DNA of 64,000 nt from an uncultured Roseobacter sp. (GTDB lineage Bacteria; Pseudomonadota; Alphaproteobacteria; Rhodobacterales; Rhodobacteraceae), in the NCBI GenBank assembly GCA_947488305.1, contig CANKZM010000003.1, positions 310,001-374,000 on the forward strand, read 5' to 3'. Every line of letters starts with the position of its first letter. Positions within the stretch are counted from its first letter, which is position 1. The notes below the pieces were generated by a model. It had not been told where the DNA came from. It did not search any database and saw only the letters and a list, made by a program, of their open reading frames with translations. Of this stretch, positions 18,995 to 28,411 are shown in pieces. The translations under genes and the position numbers were made by a program.

Positions 18995-19804
18995 TCAGGC
19001 GGATACAAATTCGATTCGTCGTCGGAGAAATTGTGTGGCACGATCGCTTACGCGTGAGGGCTCGCCTGTCGTAAGGTTCACCGCGTCACCTGTCCCCAAC
19101 ATCTCCGGATGACGTTCAAGATAGTCCGCAAGGCTATCTGCAACCAGCGCGGCTTGACTGAAAACCTTCACGTCGCCTCCCAACGCCGCCTGAAAGGCAT
19201 CCTGCATCAACGGATAATGCGTGCATCCCAGTATCGCAGCGTCAGGCAAAGGCATCTTACGTTTCAGCGCATCAACATGGCTCCGCACAAGCGCTTCAGC
19301 AAGGATCATATCGCCGTCTTCAATAGCGTCGACAACACCGCCACAGGCCTGCGCCTCGACGTCGACACCGATCGCCCGAAACGCCAGCTCCCGCTGAAAG
19401 GCGCGGCTGGCCACAGTTGCCGGCGTTGCAAAAAGCGCCACATGTTTCACAGCCACTTCACGCGGTGGCGAGTTGTCTCCCCACTGGCGTTCGGTCATCG
19501 CTTCGATCAAGGGCACAAAAACGCCGAGCACCCGCTTGTTTGGCGGCACCCAGGACTCCTGCATCCGCCTTAATGCAGCAGCCGACGCGGTATTGCAGGC
19601 AAGAATCACCAGATCACACCCGGCGTCAAAAAGACGCTGGACCGACTGACAGGTCAGCTCAAAAATATCATCCGCCGTACGTACGCCATAGGGTGCATGC
19701 GCGCTATCCGCCAAGTAGGCGAATGGCACGTCAGGCAAGCGATTTGATACCGCATCCAATACGGTTAACCCACCTAAACCACTGTCAAAAATGCCAACCG
19801 CCAT
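18995..19804 (-). CDS. murI: Glutamate racemase
   Basis: MurI makes D-glutamate for peptidoglycan. The 269-residue protein shows [13 protein letters not shown] at the N-terminus, the first catalytic Cys70 in [13 protein letters not shown] and the second in [11 protein letters not shown] near residue 195. It lies in a minus-strand run between the acyltransferase gene and argC, with short gaps that suggest a shared transcript. Confidence 0.95.
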   Translation of the reverse strand: MAVGIFDSGLGGLTVLDAVSNRLPDVPFAYLADSAHAPYGVRTADDIFELTCQSVQRLFDAGCDLVILACNTASAAALRRMQESWVPPNKRVLGVFVPLIEAMTERQWGDNSPPREVAVKHVALFATPATVASRAFQRELAFRAIGVDVEAQACGGVVDAIEDGDMILAEALVRSHVDALKRKMPLPDAAILGCTHYPLMQDAFQAALGGDVKVFSQAALVADSLADYLERHPEMLGTGDAVNLTTGEPSRVSDRATQFLRRRIEFVSA

Positions 19805-19830
19805 GGTCTTCGCGCCTTAATGGCACCCCA

Positions 19831-20727
19831 TCATGAACGGTGCCGTTGTGAGAATTCATACCCCAGACCAAAGTTCTTGTCCGGGTCCGTGGAAAGCTCA
19901 TACGTGGCTTTTCGCAAGAAATCCATCATCGCCTTGCTATCTTGCGCAAATGGCCGCAGGGCCGCAGGCGAAATAGGGTCGCCGATGGATATCCGAACGG
20001 GCGTATCCACGCGTTTGCCAAACTCGTTTATCAAAAGACCCATCCGCAGGGTCACATGCATGTGGCTGGCAATCTGAAACAGACGACTTGTGTGACCGTG
20101 AAAATAAATTGGCAAGACCGTCGCGCCGGATTTTGCGATCATTCGGGCGGTAAAACTGCGCCAACCCGGATCCATCGGCTTGGAAAAAGGCCGAGCAGCA
20201 GTGCTCACCGTACCGCCAGGGAAAACAGCGATCGCCCCACCCTCCGCCAGATATTCCAGAGATTGCTTTCGCGTAGCGATATTCAACGCAATTGCTTCCT
20301 TGGTCTCATCAAAACTGATCGGTAACACCACGCGGTTAATATCTTCGGCTTTGCGAAAAACCGAATTGGCCAGAATGCGAAAGTCACCACGAGTCTGTTG
20401 CAACAAGTGACCCAGCATCAAGCCATCGAGAATCCCGTAAGGGTGATTTGCGATCACAATCAGCGGGCCGGTCTTGGGGATGGTGTCGAAATTGCCTAGC
20501 TGAATATCCAGCGATAATCCGTACCGGGCAGCCATGACCTCAAAGAAATCACGCCCCGCGGCCACGTCATCTTCGTAACCGCGGGCCCGCTTGATCAAAC
20601 GCAAACGACCCGTCGTGTTTTCCATCAACCGGATCACCGCGCGGCCACTCTTTGTCTCAGCACTGTGAGCGTAGCTGATGTCGCGTGTCACGTTGCGGCG
20701 CAGCGCAGGCATTCGTCTCTCCGTCAT
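19831..20727 (-). CDS. Lysophospholipid acyltransferase family protein
   Basis: This 298-residue protein has a PlsC-like acyltransferase domain. The catalytic His and Asp lie in VIANHPYGILDG near residue 95; the spacing is HX5D rather than the usual HX4D. The phosphate-binding block AVFPGGTVS and a PIYFHGHTSRLF segment follow. It probably acylates a lysolipid at the inner membrane; ornithine lipid synthesis is one option, but no partner gene is present. I chose ATG at 20727. A start at 20808 would overlap the oxidoreductase gene. It follows that gene on the same strand. Confidence 0.82.
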   Translation of the reverse strand: MTERRMPALRRNVTRDISYAHSAETKSGRAVIRLMENTTGRLRLIKRARGYEDDVAAGRDFFEVMAARYGLSLDIQLGNFDTIPKTGPLIVIANHPYGILDGLMLGHLLQQTRGDFRILANSVFRKAEDINRVVLPISFDETKEAIALNIATRKQSLEYLAEGGAIAVFPGGTVSTAARPFSKPMDPGWRSFTARMIAKSGATVLPIYFHGHTSRLFQIASHMHVTLRMGLLINEFGKRVDTPVRISIGDPISPAALRPFAQDSKAMMDFLRKATYELSTDPDKNFGLGYEFSQRHRS

Positions 20728-20785
20728 GGCAGCCCGTAAGGAACAAGGGTAACCTTGGTCATCAGGCCATAACAATCTGGTAAAA

Positions 20786-23700
20786 CTACTCGGCGGCCTT
20801 GGCAACATCCGGTCCGCCCGCGTGGATCACCGAAAGCAACTCCTCGCGCCGTTTCGCGGCTTTGGCTTCGTTCTCCGCCTTTACCGGGCCAAACCCCCGG
20901 ATTTGCAACGGCAATTCGGCAAGTGCAGCAATCGCTGCACGGGTGCCGTCGGTCAGCAACGGCAAGGTTTCAGCCAGATCTTTCTCGTATTGCTTGATGA
21001 GGGCACGTTCCATTTTTCGTTCAGCAGTATAGCCGAACGGATCAAAAGGCGTCCCACGCAACACCTTCAGCCGCGCTAAAACACGCAAAGGCCTCTCAAC
21101 CCAAGGCCCAAATGCTCGTTTCTCTGGCCGCCCGTCGGGGCCCGGTTTGGAAAACAATGGCGGCGCCAAATTGTAGGTCATCTTGAAATCCCCCTCAAAG
21201 GATTCTAGTGCCTTCTCCCTACTGTCGAGTAAAAGCCGGGCAACCTCATATTCGTCCTTATAGGACAAGAGCTTATGGTACCCTTTTAAAGCTGAACGAA
21301 GCACTTCGGCATCGTCTATTTTTTCGAGGAACTTGCGATACCGACGTTCGAGCCGCTTGCTTTGATACGCCGCCAGATGTTTCGCACGAAAGTCGATCTG
21401 TTCCTCGACTGATGGCGGCAACGTAAGCACTGTTGGGCGTAATACCGCAGCCGCATCCTCCGGGTGTTCTGCTGCCCAACGACCGATCTCAAAAGCCCGC
21501 AAATTGCGCTCCACGGCGGCCCCGTTCAGCCGAATGGCTTGTTCTATCGCGCCATAACTCAATGGCACCAACCCGCGCTGCCAACTGGCCCCGAAAACCA
21601 TCATGTTGGAATAGATTGAGTCTCCAAGTACAGCCCGTGACAGTTCAGTGGCATCAAACAAGATGACACGGTCCTTCAGACGCGCTTCAAGTGCCAATGC
21701 AAGCCGCTCACTGGGAAGTCGGAATTCAGTGTCTCTCGTGAAGTCACCCGTCACAATCTCATGGTTGTTAACAACCGCGCCGGTTTGACCACTGCGGGTC
21801 AGGCCTAGCGTCTTTGCGCCCGCCGACACAACCAAGTCCCCGCCAATCAATGCGTGGGCTTCACCAGTTGAAACCCTTATCGCCTTGATATCGCTCGGAG
21901 AGTTCGCCAACCGACAATGTATGTGCACGGCACCACCCTTTTGGGCGAGCCCCGCCATTTCCATCATCCCGGCACCCTTGCCATCGATGTGAGCCGCCTG
22001 CGCAACAATAGCGCCGATCGTGACGACCCCCGTTCCCCCCACGCCAGTGACAACGATGTTCCAGGTGCCTTTGATGGGCGGCAACTCAGGGGCGGGTAGT
22101 TTCGGCAGGTCAATTTCCGCCGTGGGCTGTTTGCGGAGTTTGGCCCCTTCGAGGGTTACAAATGATGGGCAGAACCCCTTGATACAGCTGTAATCCTTGT
22201 TGCAACTTGACTGGTCAATCTCACGTTTTCGACCCAACTCGGTCTCTTTGGGCACGATCGAAACGCAATTGGACTGGAGGCCACAGTCGCCACAACCCTC
22301 ACAGACATCGGTGTTGATAAAAAGACGCTTGTCGGGGTCAGGAAACTCCCCCCGTTTGCGGCGTCTGCGCTTTTCCGCAGCGCAGGTCTGAATGTAGACG
22401 ATGGCTGAAACGCCCGGGGTCTTTGCAAACCTTTCCTGCACAGTTTGCAGGTCTGCCCGCTCATACGTTTCGACGCCTTTCAGGGCACCGAAATCAACAT
22501 CCTCTTTCTCGTCATAAACCACAGCAAGCGTTTTGACCCCCATGGCCTGCAATTCCCGGACGATTCGGGGGGCTGTCAAATCGCCCTCATTGCCTTGACC
22601 ACCGGTCATCGCGACCGCGTCATTGTATAACACCTTGTAAGTGATGGTTGTGCCAGCTGCGATGGCCGCTCGGATCGCCTGCACGCCGGAGTGATTGTAG
22701 GTCCCGTCCCCGATATTCTGAAAAACATGCGCGCGGTTGGAGAAAGGCGCTTCACCGATCCAGTTTGCTCCTTCACCGCCCATATGCGTGAACCCGAGCG
22801 TTTCGCGATCCATCCATTGCGCCATGAAATGGCAGCCGATCCCCGCATAGGCACGCGATCCGTCTGGTACTTTCGTTGAAGAATTATGCGGACACCCCGA
22901 ACAAAAATAGGGCAAGCGTGCCGCGATATCTTCTGCATTATCAGAGCGCTGCGCCTCTTTTAGCGCCGCCATTCCCGCAGCAATACCATCGGTGTTGCGC
23001 CCTTCTTCGATGAGAACCTCACCCAGTTTCAGAGCAATCTCAACCGGGTCCAGTGCCCATTTGGCCGAGAAGAACGAAACACCGTCCTTTGTCCCACCAT
23101 AAACCCTTCGTCCGCGTCGGTTGTCGAACAAGGCCTCTTTGATCTGCACTTCGATAAGTTTGCGTTTTTCCTCCACAACGACGATCAGATCGAGACCCTC
23201 GGCCCAATCCTCAAACCCCTTCATGTCCAAAGGCCATGTCTGAGCGACCTTATAGGTCGTGATGCCAATCCGATCAGCTTCGGCGCCGTTGATGTTCAAC
23301 AGGCTCAACGCGTGCTCAAGATCCAGCCAGTTCTTTCCGGCAGCGACAAATCCGATTTTGGCTCCCGGTTTGCCCCAGACCCGCTTGTCCATCTTGTTGG
23401 CGTGGGCAAAGGCTTCGGCGGCATACCTTTTGTAATCGATCAGCCGCGCTTCCTGTTCGATGCGGTCATCGATCAGGCGGATGTTCAACCCGCCCTCTGG
23501 CATATCAAAAGCCGGATCGACGAAGTTGAATCTTTCCAGACCTGCATCAACGACACTGGTCACTTCGACCGTGTCCTTCATCGTTTTTATGCCAACCCAA
23601 AGGCCGGAAAACCGGCTGAGGGCGAAGCCGTAGATGCCAAAGTCGAGCACTTCTTGTACGCCTGCGGGGCTGACCACCGGCATATAGGCATCAACCATCG

Positions 23701-24184
23701 CCATTTCGGATTGGTGCAGCACAGTTGAGCTTTCACCCGTGTGATCATCACCCATGGCCATCAAAACACCGCCCCGCTTGGAGCTGCCCGCCATATTGGC
23801 ATGACGCATGACGTCCCCAGTACGGTCCACGCCAGGCCCCTTGCCATACCAAAGGCCAAAAACACCGTCGAACTTACCTTCGCCGCGCAATTCCGCTTGC
23901 TGACTTCCCCAAAGCGCTGTCGCGGCAAGGTCTTCGTTCAGGCCCGGTTGAAAGGTAATGTCATTCTCGGTCAAAGACTTGAGCGCACGTTGCATCTGCA
24001 TGTCCACGGCCCCGAGCGGCGATCCGCGGTACCCAGTAACCAAACCGGCCGTATTCAGACCCGCTGCCCGGTCCAGCGCTTTTTGCATCAGCATCAGGCG
24101 GACCAAAGCCTGTGTCCCGTTCAACAGAACAGACGCCTTATCAAGGTCATAGCGATCCTTTAGCGTAATTTCCGTCTTGCCCAT
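20786..24184 (-). CDS. Indolepyruvate ferredoxin oxidoreductase, fused alpha-gamma type
   Basis: The enzyme oxidises arylpyruvates to aryl-acetyl-CoA with reduction of ferredoxin. The 1132-residue single chain joins all parts. It has an N-terminal pyruvate-binding domain (LVTGYRGSPLGAVDMQM), a thiamine-diphosphate domain (FCSGCPHNSST, NIGDGTYNHSGVQAI) and an iron-sulphur segment with CEGCGDCGLQSNC and CIKGFCPSF near residue 640. The gamma domain (VTGVGGTGVVTIGAI, GLAQKGGAVHIH) and a C-terminal extension follow. ATG at 24184 has GGGAGG upstream; an earlier start at 24391 would overlap lysR. It is divergent from the LysR regulator, which may control it. Confidence 0.93.
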   Translation of the reverse strand: MGKTEITLKDRYDLDKASVLLNGTQALVRLMLMQKALDRAAGLNTAGLVTGYRGSPLGAVDMQMQRALKSLTENDITFQPGLNEDLAATALWGSQQAELRGEGKFDGVFGLWYGKGPGVDRTGDVMRHANMAGSSKRGGVLMAMGDDHTGESSTVLHQSEMAMVDAYMPVVSPAGVQEVLDFGIYGFALSRFSGLWVGIKTMKDTVEVTSVVDAGLERFNFVDPAFDMPEGGLNIRLIDDRIEQEARLIDYKRYAAEAFAHANKMDKRVWGKPGAKIGFVAAGKNWLDLEHALSLLNINGAEADRIGITTYKVAQTWPLDMKGFEDWAEGLDLIVVVEEKRKLIEVQIKEALFDNRRGRRVYGGTKDGVSFFSAKWALDPVEIALKLGEVLIEEGRNTDGIAAGMAALKEAQRSDNAEDIAARLPYFCSGCPHNSSTKVPDGSRAYAGIGCHFMAQWMDRETLGFTHMGGEGANWIGEAPFSNRAHVFQNIGDGTYNHSGVQAIRAAIAAGTTITYKVLYNDAVAMTGGQGNEGDLTAPRIVRELQAMGVKTLAVVYDEKEDVDFGALKGVETYERADLQTVQERFAKTPGVSAIVYIQTCAAEKRRRRKRGEFPDPDKRLFINTDVCEGCGDCGLQSNCVSIVPKETELGRKREIDQSSCNKDYSCIKGFCPSFVTLEGAKLRKQPTAEIDLPKLPAPELPPIKGTWNIVVTGVGGTGVVTIGAIVAQAAHIDGKGAGMMEMAGLAQKGGAVHIHCRLANSPSDIKAIRVSTGEAHALIGGDLVVSAGAKTLGLTRSGQTGAVVNNHEIVTGDFTRDTEFRLPSERLALALEARLKDRVILFDATELSRAVLGDSIYSNMMVFGASWQRGLVPLSYGAIEQAIRLNGAAVERNLRAFEIGRWAAEHPEDAAAVLRPTVLTLPPSVEEQIDFRAKHLAAYQSKRLERRYRKFLEKIDDAEVLRSALKGYHKLLSYKDEYEVARLLLDSREKALESFEGDFKMTYNLAPPLFSKPGPDGRPEKRAFGPWVERPLRVLARLKVLRGTPFDPFGYTAERKMERALIKQYEKDLAETLPLLTDGTRAAIAALAELPLQIRGFGPVKAENEAKAAKRREELLSVIHAGGPDVAKAAE

Positions 24185-24240
24185 CACGCGCCTCCCCAGC
24201 GGTTCGGTTAACGAAGTCTTGCATGTCTTAGCGGAATAAT

Positions 24241-24259
24241 AGGTCATACTCGCTGACCT
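24241..24259. promoter_or_regulatory. LysR-type operator candidate
   Basis: AGGTCA-N7-TGACCT is a perfect 6-base inverted repeat containing the T-N11-A core of LysR-type boxes. It lies between the divergent oxidoreductase and LysR genes, and TATAAT-like sequence follows at 24266-24271. Confidence 0.5.
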
Positions 24260-24361
24260 GTATAGTATAATTTTTGTGACTACCCGCTCATTAGTCCGCT
24301 GGGCCCCTGTATTTTCGGTAAAGATAGCGCTAGCAAAGGCACAGCAAATGCGGGACGCCTT

Positions 24362-25264
24362 ATGGACTGGGATAAACTGAGAATCTTTCACGCGGTGGCG
24401 GACGCAGGGTCACTGACCCATGCGGGGGATAAGCTCAATCTCTCCCAATCTGCGGTCAGCCGACAAGTTCGTGCGCTGGAAGAATCACTGAACGCGACCC
24501 TTTTCCATCGTCACGCGCGCGGTTTGATCCTGACGGAGCAAGGCGAACTGCTGTTTGATGCCACGTCCGCCATGTCACGCCGGCTCGACACAGCCTCTGC
24601 CCGCATCAGAGACAGCGAAGAAGAGGTGTTCGGTGAACTGCGCGTCACAACGACGACGGGGTTCGGTACATTGTGGCTCGCACCACGCCTGCCAAAACTT
24701 TACGAAGAGTACCCCGACCTCAAGGTCGATCTGATGCTCGAAGAGCGCGTTCTGGATTTGCCAATGCGAGAGGCAGACGTTGCCATTCGCATGAAAGAAC
24801 CCAGCCAGGCCGATTTGATTCGCAAAAAGCTCATGATGATCCGCATGAACCTCTATGCAACACCGGATTATCTGGCGAGCAACGCCGCGCCCCAGAGTAT
24901 CGAAGACATCAAAACGCATCGGCTGATCTGCCAAAATACCAATAGTGATCAGGTTGGCGCCGGGCGCAGCCTTGTCCAGCACCTTTTGACGTATGATGTG
25001 CGGTCCCTTTTGACCGTAAACAACTACTTTGGTGTTTTGCAGGGCGTTTTGCAGAATCTGGGTATCGGAGTGCTCCCGGATTACGTGACACAAGACTTCC
25101 CAGACCTTGTTCAGGTCCTGCCCGAACTCACCTCCGCAGATGTCCCTGTGTTCCTGGCTTATCCGGAAGAACTGCGTCATTCGCAGCGCGTCTCGGCCTT
25201 CAAAGATTTTGTTCAGGACGAAATTATTACGTATCGCAAGCAGTTACGTGCGAAAGGGGTTTGA
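24362..25264 (+). CDS. LysR-family transcriptional regulator
   Basis: The 300-residue protein has an N-terminal winged helix-turn-helix (MDWDKLRIFHAVADAGSLT, LNLSQSAVSRQVRALEE) and a periplasmic-binding-protein-like effector domain (residues 90-290). It is divergent from the indolepyruvate oxidoreductase and has a palindromic LysR-type box in between, which suggests that it regulates that gene. The effector could be an aromatic amino acid or its keto acid; that is inference. Confidence 0.93.
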   Translation: MDWDKLRIFHAVADAGSLTHAGDKLNLSQSAVSRQVRALEESLNATLFHRHARGLILTEQGELLFDATSAMSRRLDTASARIRDSEEEVFGELRVTTTTGFGTLWLAPRLPKLYEEYPDLKVDLMLEERVLDLPMREADVAIRMKEPSQADLIRKKLMMIRMNLYATPDYLASNAAPQSIEDIKTHRLICQNTNSDQVGAGRSLVQHLLTYDVRSLLTVNNYFGVLQGVLQNLGIGVLPDYVTQDFPDLVQVLPELTSADVPVFLAYPEELRHSQRVSAFKDFVQDEIITYRKQLRAKGV

Positions 25265-25276
25265 GCCCTTCATTAA

Positions 25277-25297
25277 GCTATGCATTTCATGCATAGC
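25277..25297. repeat. Perfect 9-base inverted repeat after the LysR gene
   Basis: GCTATGCAT-TTC-ATGCATAGC begins 12 bases after the lysR stop. No T-run follows, so it is a poor terminator. It may be an operator for the RNA gene downstream or a transcript-end hairpin. Confidence 0.5.
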
Positions 25298-25339
25298 GGG
25301 AATGCTCTAAAACGTTACGAACTGCCTTGATCGAAGGCA

Positions 25340-25440
25340 TCATGCACCCTAATTCACCTTTATGAAGACGACGCGGAGCTTCCGCGCTCTTCATACCTCC
25401 CTGTTGGACTCGGCCGAGCTTCGTGCTCGGCCTTTTTTTT
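25340..25440 (+). ncRNA. Candidate small regulatory RNA with CCUCCC motif
   Basis: Three elements lie in order. A hairpin at 25364-25392 has outer stem GAAGA/TCTTC and inner stem CGCGGA/TCCGCG. A single-stranded ACCTCCC (25395-25401) could pair with a Shine-Dalgarno sequence. A terminator has an 8-base stem GGCCGAGC/GCTCGGCC and eight Ts (25412-25440). This layout resembles the anti-SD-motif small RNAs of alphaproteobacteria such as the MmgR/CcsR groups. No conserved reading frame is seen. The 5' end is a guess. The strand follows from the T-run. Confidence 0.55.
25412..25440 (+). terminator. Strong Rho-independent terminator
   Basis: GGCCGAGC-TTCGT-GCTCGGCC is followed by TTTTTTTT. It ends the candidate small RNA and perhaps lysR read-through. 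Confidence 0.9.
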
Positions 25441-25478
25441 GGGCCGTACCGCATATGAGCCGCACAATAGTATAACTC

Positions 25479-26036
25479 TCAAAGGCAAATCCATGCGCCA
25501 AGTTGCGCCTCGGATATTTCGTCAAAGTGAAGCTTGAGCGGCAAGTGTTCATCTGAAAACGATGCCGCAAACCCGCGAAGGGGCAAAGACCGGCGCACAA
25601 AGAACCCAGCGATCCAGACGCCTAAAAGCAAACCATTCTTTTCGCGTAACTCGATCCGATGCCCCTGAACGTCACCATTGTCCAATTGCCGACTGGAATT
25701 GGCCATCCTCGCGTCAAAGCAAACCAGCCCATTATTGTAAAAGCGCCAGCGAACCGTACCCCATTCGCATTCGTCTATGGTGGCGGGCCCTGTCCAAAGA
25801 AACTCACGCCATTTGACCTCACCTTTTTCGTTGGCACTGGCGCCCGCATTGAAAGTGTCGTTGTCTTGGGCATCCCAGCGCACGTATCCCGCCGGCTCAT
25901 CCTCCCGACCAATGGGGATCCCGGTGTCAGCCAACCCAAGGGTGCGTTTGATGATATTATCACGATCCGGACCATCACCCTCCTTCTCGCCCTCAACAAT
26001 CTTGGACATGACCTTTGTTGCCGCGCTCCAGATCAT
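25479..26036 (-). CDS. DUF6294-like protein of unknown function
   Basis: The 185-residue frame has no signal peptide and no known catalytic motif. The first half is polar (KIVEGEKEGDGPDRDN). The second half (GPATIDECEWGTVRWRFYNNG, VCFDARMANSS, GHRIELREKNG, GVWIAGFFVRR) reads as a beta-rich domain. It resembles DUF6294 proteins; this is a tentative recall from the pattern. It is convergent with the candidate small RNA and divergent from purL. It is probably a real gene, but its role is unknown. Confidence 0.6.
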   Translation of the reverse strand: MIWSAATKVMSKIVEGEKEGDGPDRDNIIKRTLGLADTGIPIGREDEPAGYVRWDAQDNDTFNAGASANEKGEVKWREFLWTGPATIDECEWGTVRWRFYNNGLVCFDARMANSSRQLDNGDVQGHRIELREKNGLLLGVWIAGFFVRRSLPLRGFAASFSDEHLPLKLHFDEISEAQLGAWICL

Positions 26037-26221
26037 CTGACAATTCCCCTGCAGTTGGTGCGTTTTAAGCTACTTACGCAGAATTGGTCCCATGACTGAT
26101 CCACGAATGCAAGCAACGGTGCCATTATGCGCAGTTTCACTGGGGCAATATCCCCTTCCATGCTTTGCAACGCCCATGTAAGAGAGCGGCAGAATTTGCC
26201 ATCTGAGGGACGACAAGGCCT

Positions 26222-28381
26222 ATGCAAGAGCCTGCCATCACACCAGAGCTGATCGCCAGCCATGGGCTTAAACCAGACGAATATGACCGTATCCTTGAAA
26301 TTGTAGGCCGCGAGCCGACATTCACGGAACTGGGAATTTTCTCGGCCATGTGGAACGAACATTGCTCCTACAAGTCATCCAAAAAATGGTTGCGCACGTT
26401 ACCCACTGAAGGGCCGCAGGTCATCTGTGGACCAGGGGAAAATGCAGGCATCGTGGACATCGGAGACGGCCAGGCTGTGGTCTTCAAGATGGAGAGCCAC
26501 AATCACCCCTCCTATATTGAGCCTTACCAAGGCGCGGCGACTGGCGTCGGTGGTATCCTGCGCGATGTCTTTACGATGGGCGCGCGGCCAATTGCAGCGA
26601 TGAATGCCCTCAGCTTTGGTGAACCATCGCACCCAAAGACCCGTCAGTTGGTCAATGGCGTGGTTGAGGGTATCGGCGGCTACGGCAACTGTTTTGGCGT
26701 CCCTACCGTCGGTGGCGAAGTGCGCTTTGATCCGGCCTACAATGGCAATTGCCTCGTGAATGCCTTTGCAGCTGGCCTCGCGGACACTGACAAGATCTTT
26801 TATTCCGCCGCTTCAGGCGTTGGCATGCCGGTGGTCTATCTTGGCGCCAAGACGGGCCGGGATGGCGTCGGCGGTGCAACCATGGCCTCCGCAGAATTTG
26901 ACGATACGATCGAGGAAAAACGCCCAACCGTGCAAGTTGGCGATCCATTCACCGAAAAACGCCTAATGGAAGCCACGTTGGAACTAATGGCCACAGGAGC
27001 CGTCATCTCCATTCAGGATATGGGCGCTGCTGGTCTCACATGTTCTGCGGTGGAGATGGGCGACAAAGGCGGCCTGGGTGTCAGACTGGATCTCGAGAAG
27101 GTTCCCGTCCGCGAAGAGGCCATGACGGCCTATGAAATGATGCTTTCGGAATCTCAGGAACGCATGCTCATGGTCCTGCGTCCCGAACTCGAAACGCAAG
27201 CCAAGGCTGTGTTCGACAAATGGGACCTCGATTTTGCAATCGTGGGCGAAACGATTGCGGAAGACCGGTTTCTCATTCAGCTCAACGGTGAGACAAAAGC
27301 AGACTTGCCGCTGTCAAAACTCGCCTCAACCGCGCCAGAATACGACCGCCCCTGGGTGGAGACACCGCCCGCCGGGGCGGTTGGCGAAGTGCCAGAGGTA
27401 GACCCGATTGATGGGCTGCGCGCCTTGATCGGATCGCCGAACTATGCGTCCAAGGAATGGGTATATTCGCAGTACGACACCATGGTCATGGCAGACACGG
27501 TGCGAATTCCGGGGATTGGCGCGGGAATCGTGCGCGTTCACGGGACAGACAAAGCGCTTGCTTTCACATCTGATGTGACCCCACGCTACGTGAAAGCCAA
27601 CCCGGTCGAAGGCGGCAAACAGGCGGTCGCCGAAGCCTACCGCAATCTTATCGCTGTTGGCGCACGCCCTCTTGCAACCACGGACAACATGAACTTCGGC
27701 AACCCCGAAAAACCCCAGATCATGGGGCAGTTCGTGGGTGCAATCAAAGGGATCGGTGCCGCGGTTTCGGCCCTGGATATGCCCATCGTTTCAGGAAACG
27801 TATCGCTCTATAATGAAACGGATGGTGCCGCTATTTTGCCAACACCCACGATTGGTGCAGTTGGTCTGATCGAAAACGTGGATGACATTATCGGCTGTGA
27901 TGTGCGGGAGGGGCATGTCGCACTCGTCCTTGGTGAAACTGAAGGCCATTTGGGGCAATCCGCCATTTTATCTGAGGTATACGGCCGCGTTGAAGGCGAT
28001 GCGCCACCTGTCGATCTGGCGCAGGAAAAGGCTGCAGGCGACTTCATCCGCGCCAATCGCCGTCAAATCGAGGCCTGCACCGACCTGTCGGACGGCGGCT
28101 TGGCCCTTGCAGCATTCGAGATGGCCGAAGCGGGTGGAGTCGGCATCACCTTGGATGCGAACGAGACCGCGACACTATTTGGCGAAGATCAAGGCCGCTA
28201 TCTCATCGCCTGCACCTTCGATCAGGCCGAAGCTCTGAAGACTGCCGCAAATGCCGCTGGCCTTAGCCTGCAATCCGTCGGCAAGTTTGGTGGGGACCAC
28301 GTGCGCTTTGGCGGATCCAGCGCGCCGCTCTCCGAGCTTTCAGCCCTTTATCGGAACGCTTTCGCAGCGTCGGTCGCCTGA
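26222..28381 (+). CDS. purL: Phosphoribosylformylglycinamidine synthase subunit PurL
   Basis: This is the ATP-dependent synthase subunit of the fourth purine step, converting FGAR to FGAM. The 719 residues match the small PurL that works with separate PurS and PurQ, neither of which is in the window. Key segments are [18 protein letters not shown] near residue 40, [21 protein letters not shown] near 90 and [13 protein letters not shown] second half repeats the domain pair ([34 protein letters not shown]). Confidence 0.96.
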   Translation: MQEPAITPELIASHGLKPDEYDRILEIVGREPTFTELGIFSAMWNEHCSYKSSKKWLRTLPTEGPQVICGPGENAGIVDIGDGQAVVFKMESHNHPSYIEPYQGAATGVGGILRDVFTMGARPIAAMNALSFGEPSHPKTRQLVNGVVEGIGGYGNCFGVPTVGGEVRFDPAYNGNCLVNAFAAGLADTDKIFYSAASGVGMPVVYLGAKTGRDGVGGATMASAEFDDTIEEKRPTVQVGDPFTEKRLMEATLELMATGAVISIQDMGAAGLTCSAVEMGDKGGLGVRLDLEKVPVREEAMTAYEMMLSESQERMLMVLRPELETQAKAVFDKWDLDFAIVGETIAEDRFLIQLNGETKADLPLSKLASTAPEYDRPWVETPPAGAVGEVPEVDPIDGLRALIGSPNYASKEWVYSQYDTMVMADTVRIPGIGAGIVRVHGTDKALAFTSDVTPRYVKANPVEGGKQAVAEAYRNLIAVGARPLATTDNMNFGNPEKPQIMGQFVGAIKGIGAAVSALDMPIVSGNVSLYNETDGAAILPTPTIGAVGLIENVDDIIGCDVREGHVALVLGETEGHLGQSAILSEVYGRVEGDAPPVDLAQEKAAGDFIRANRRQIEACTDLSDGGLALAAFEMAEAGGVGITLDANETATLFGEDQGRYLIACTFDQAEALKTAANAAGLSLQSVGKFGGDHVRFGGSSAPLSELSALYRNAFAASVA

Positions 28382-28411
28382 TCCGAAATTCGATCAAGGC
28401 CGATGCCAAGA

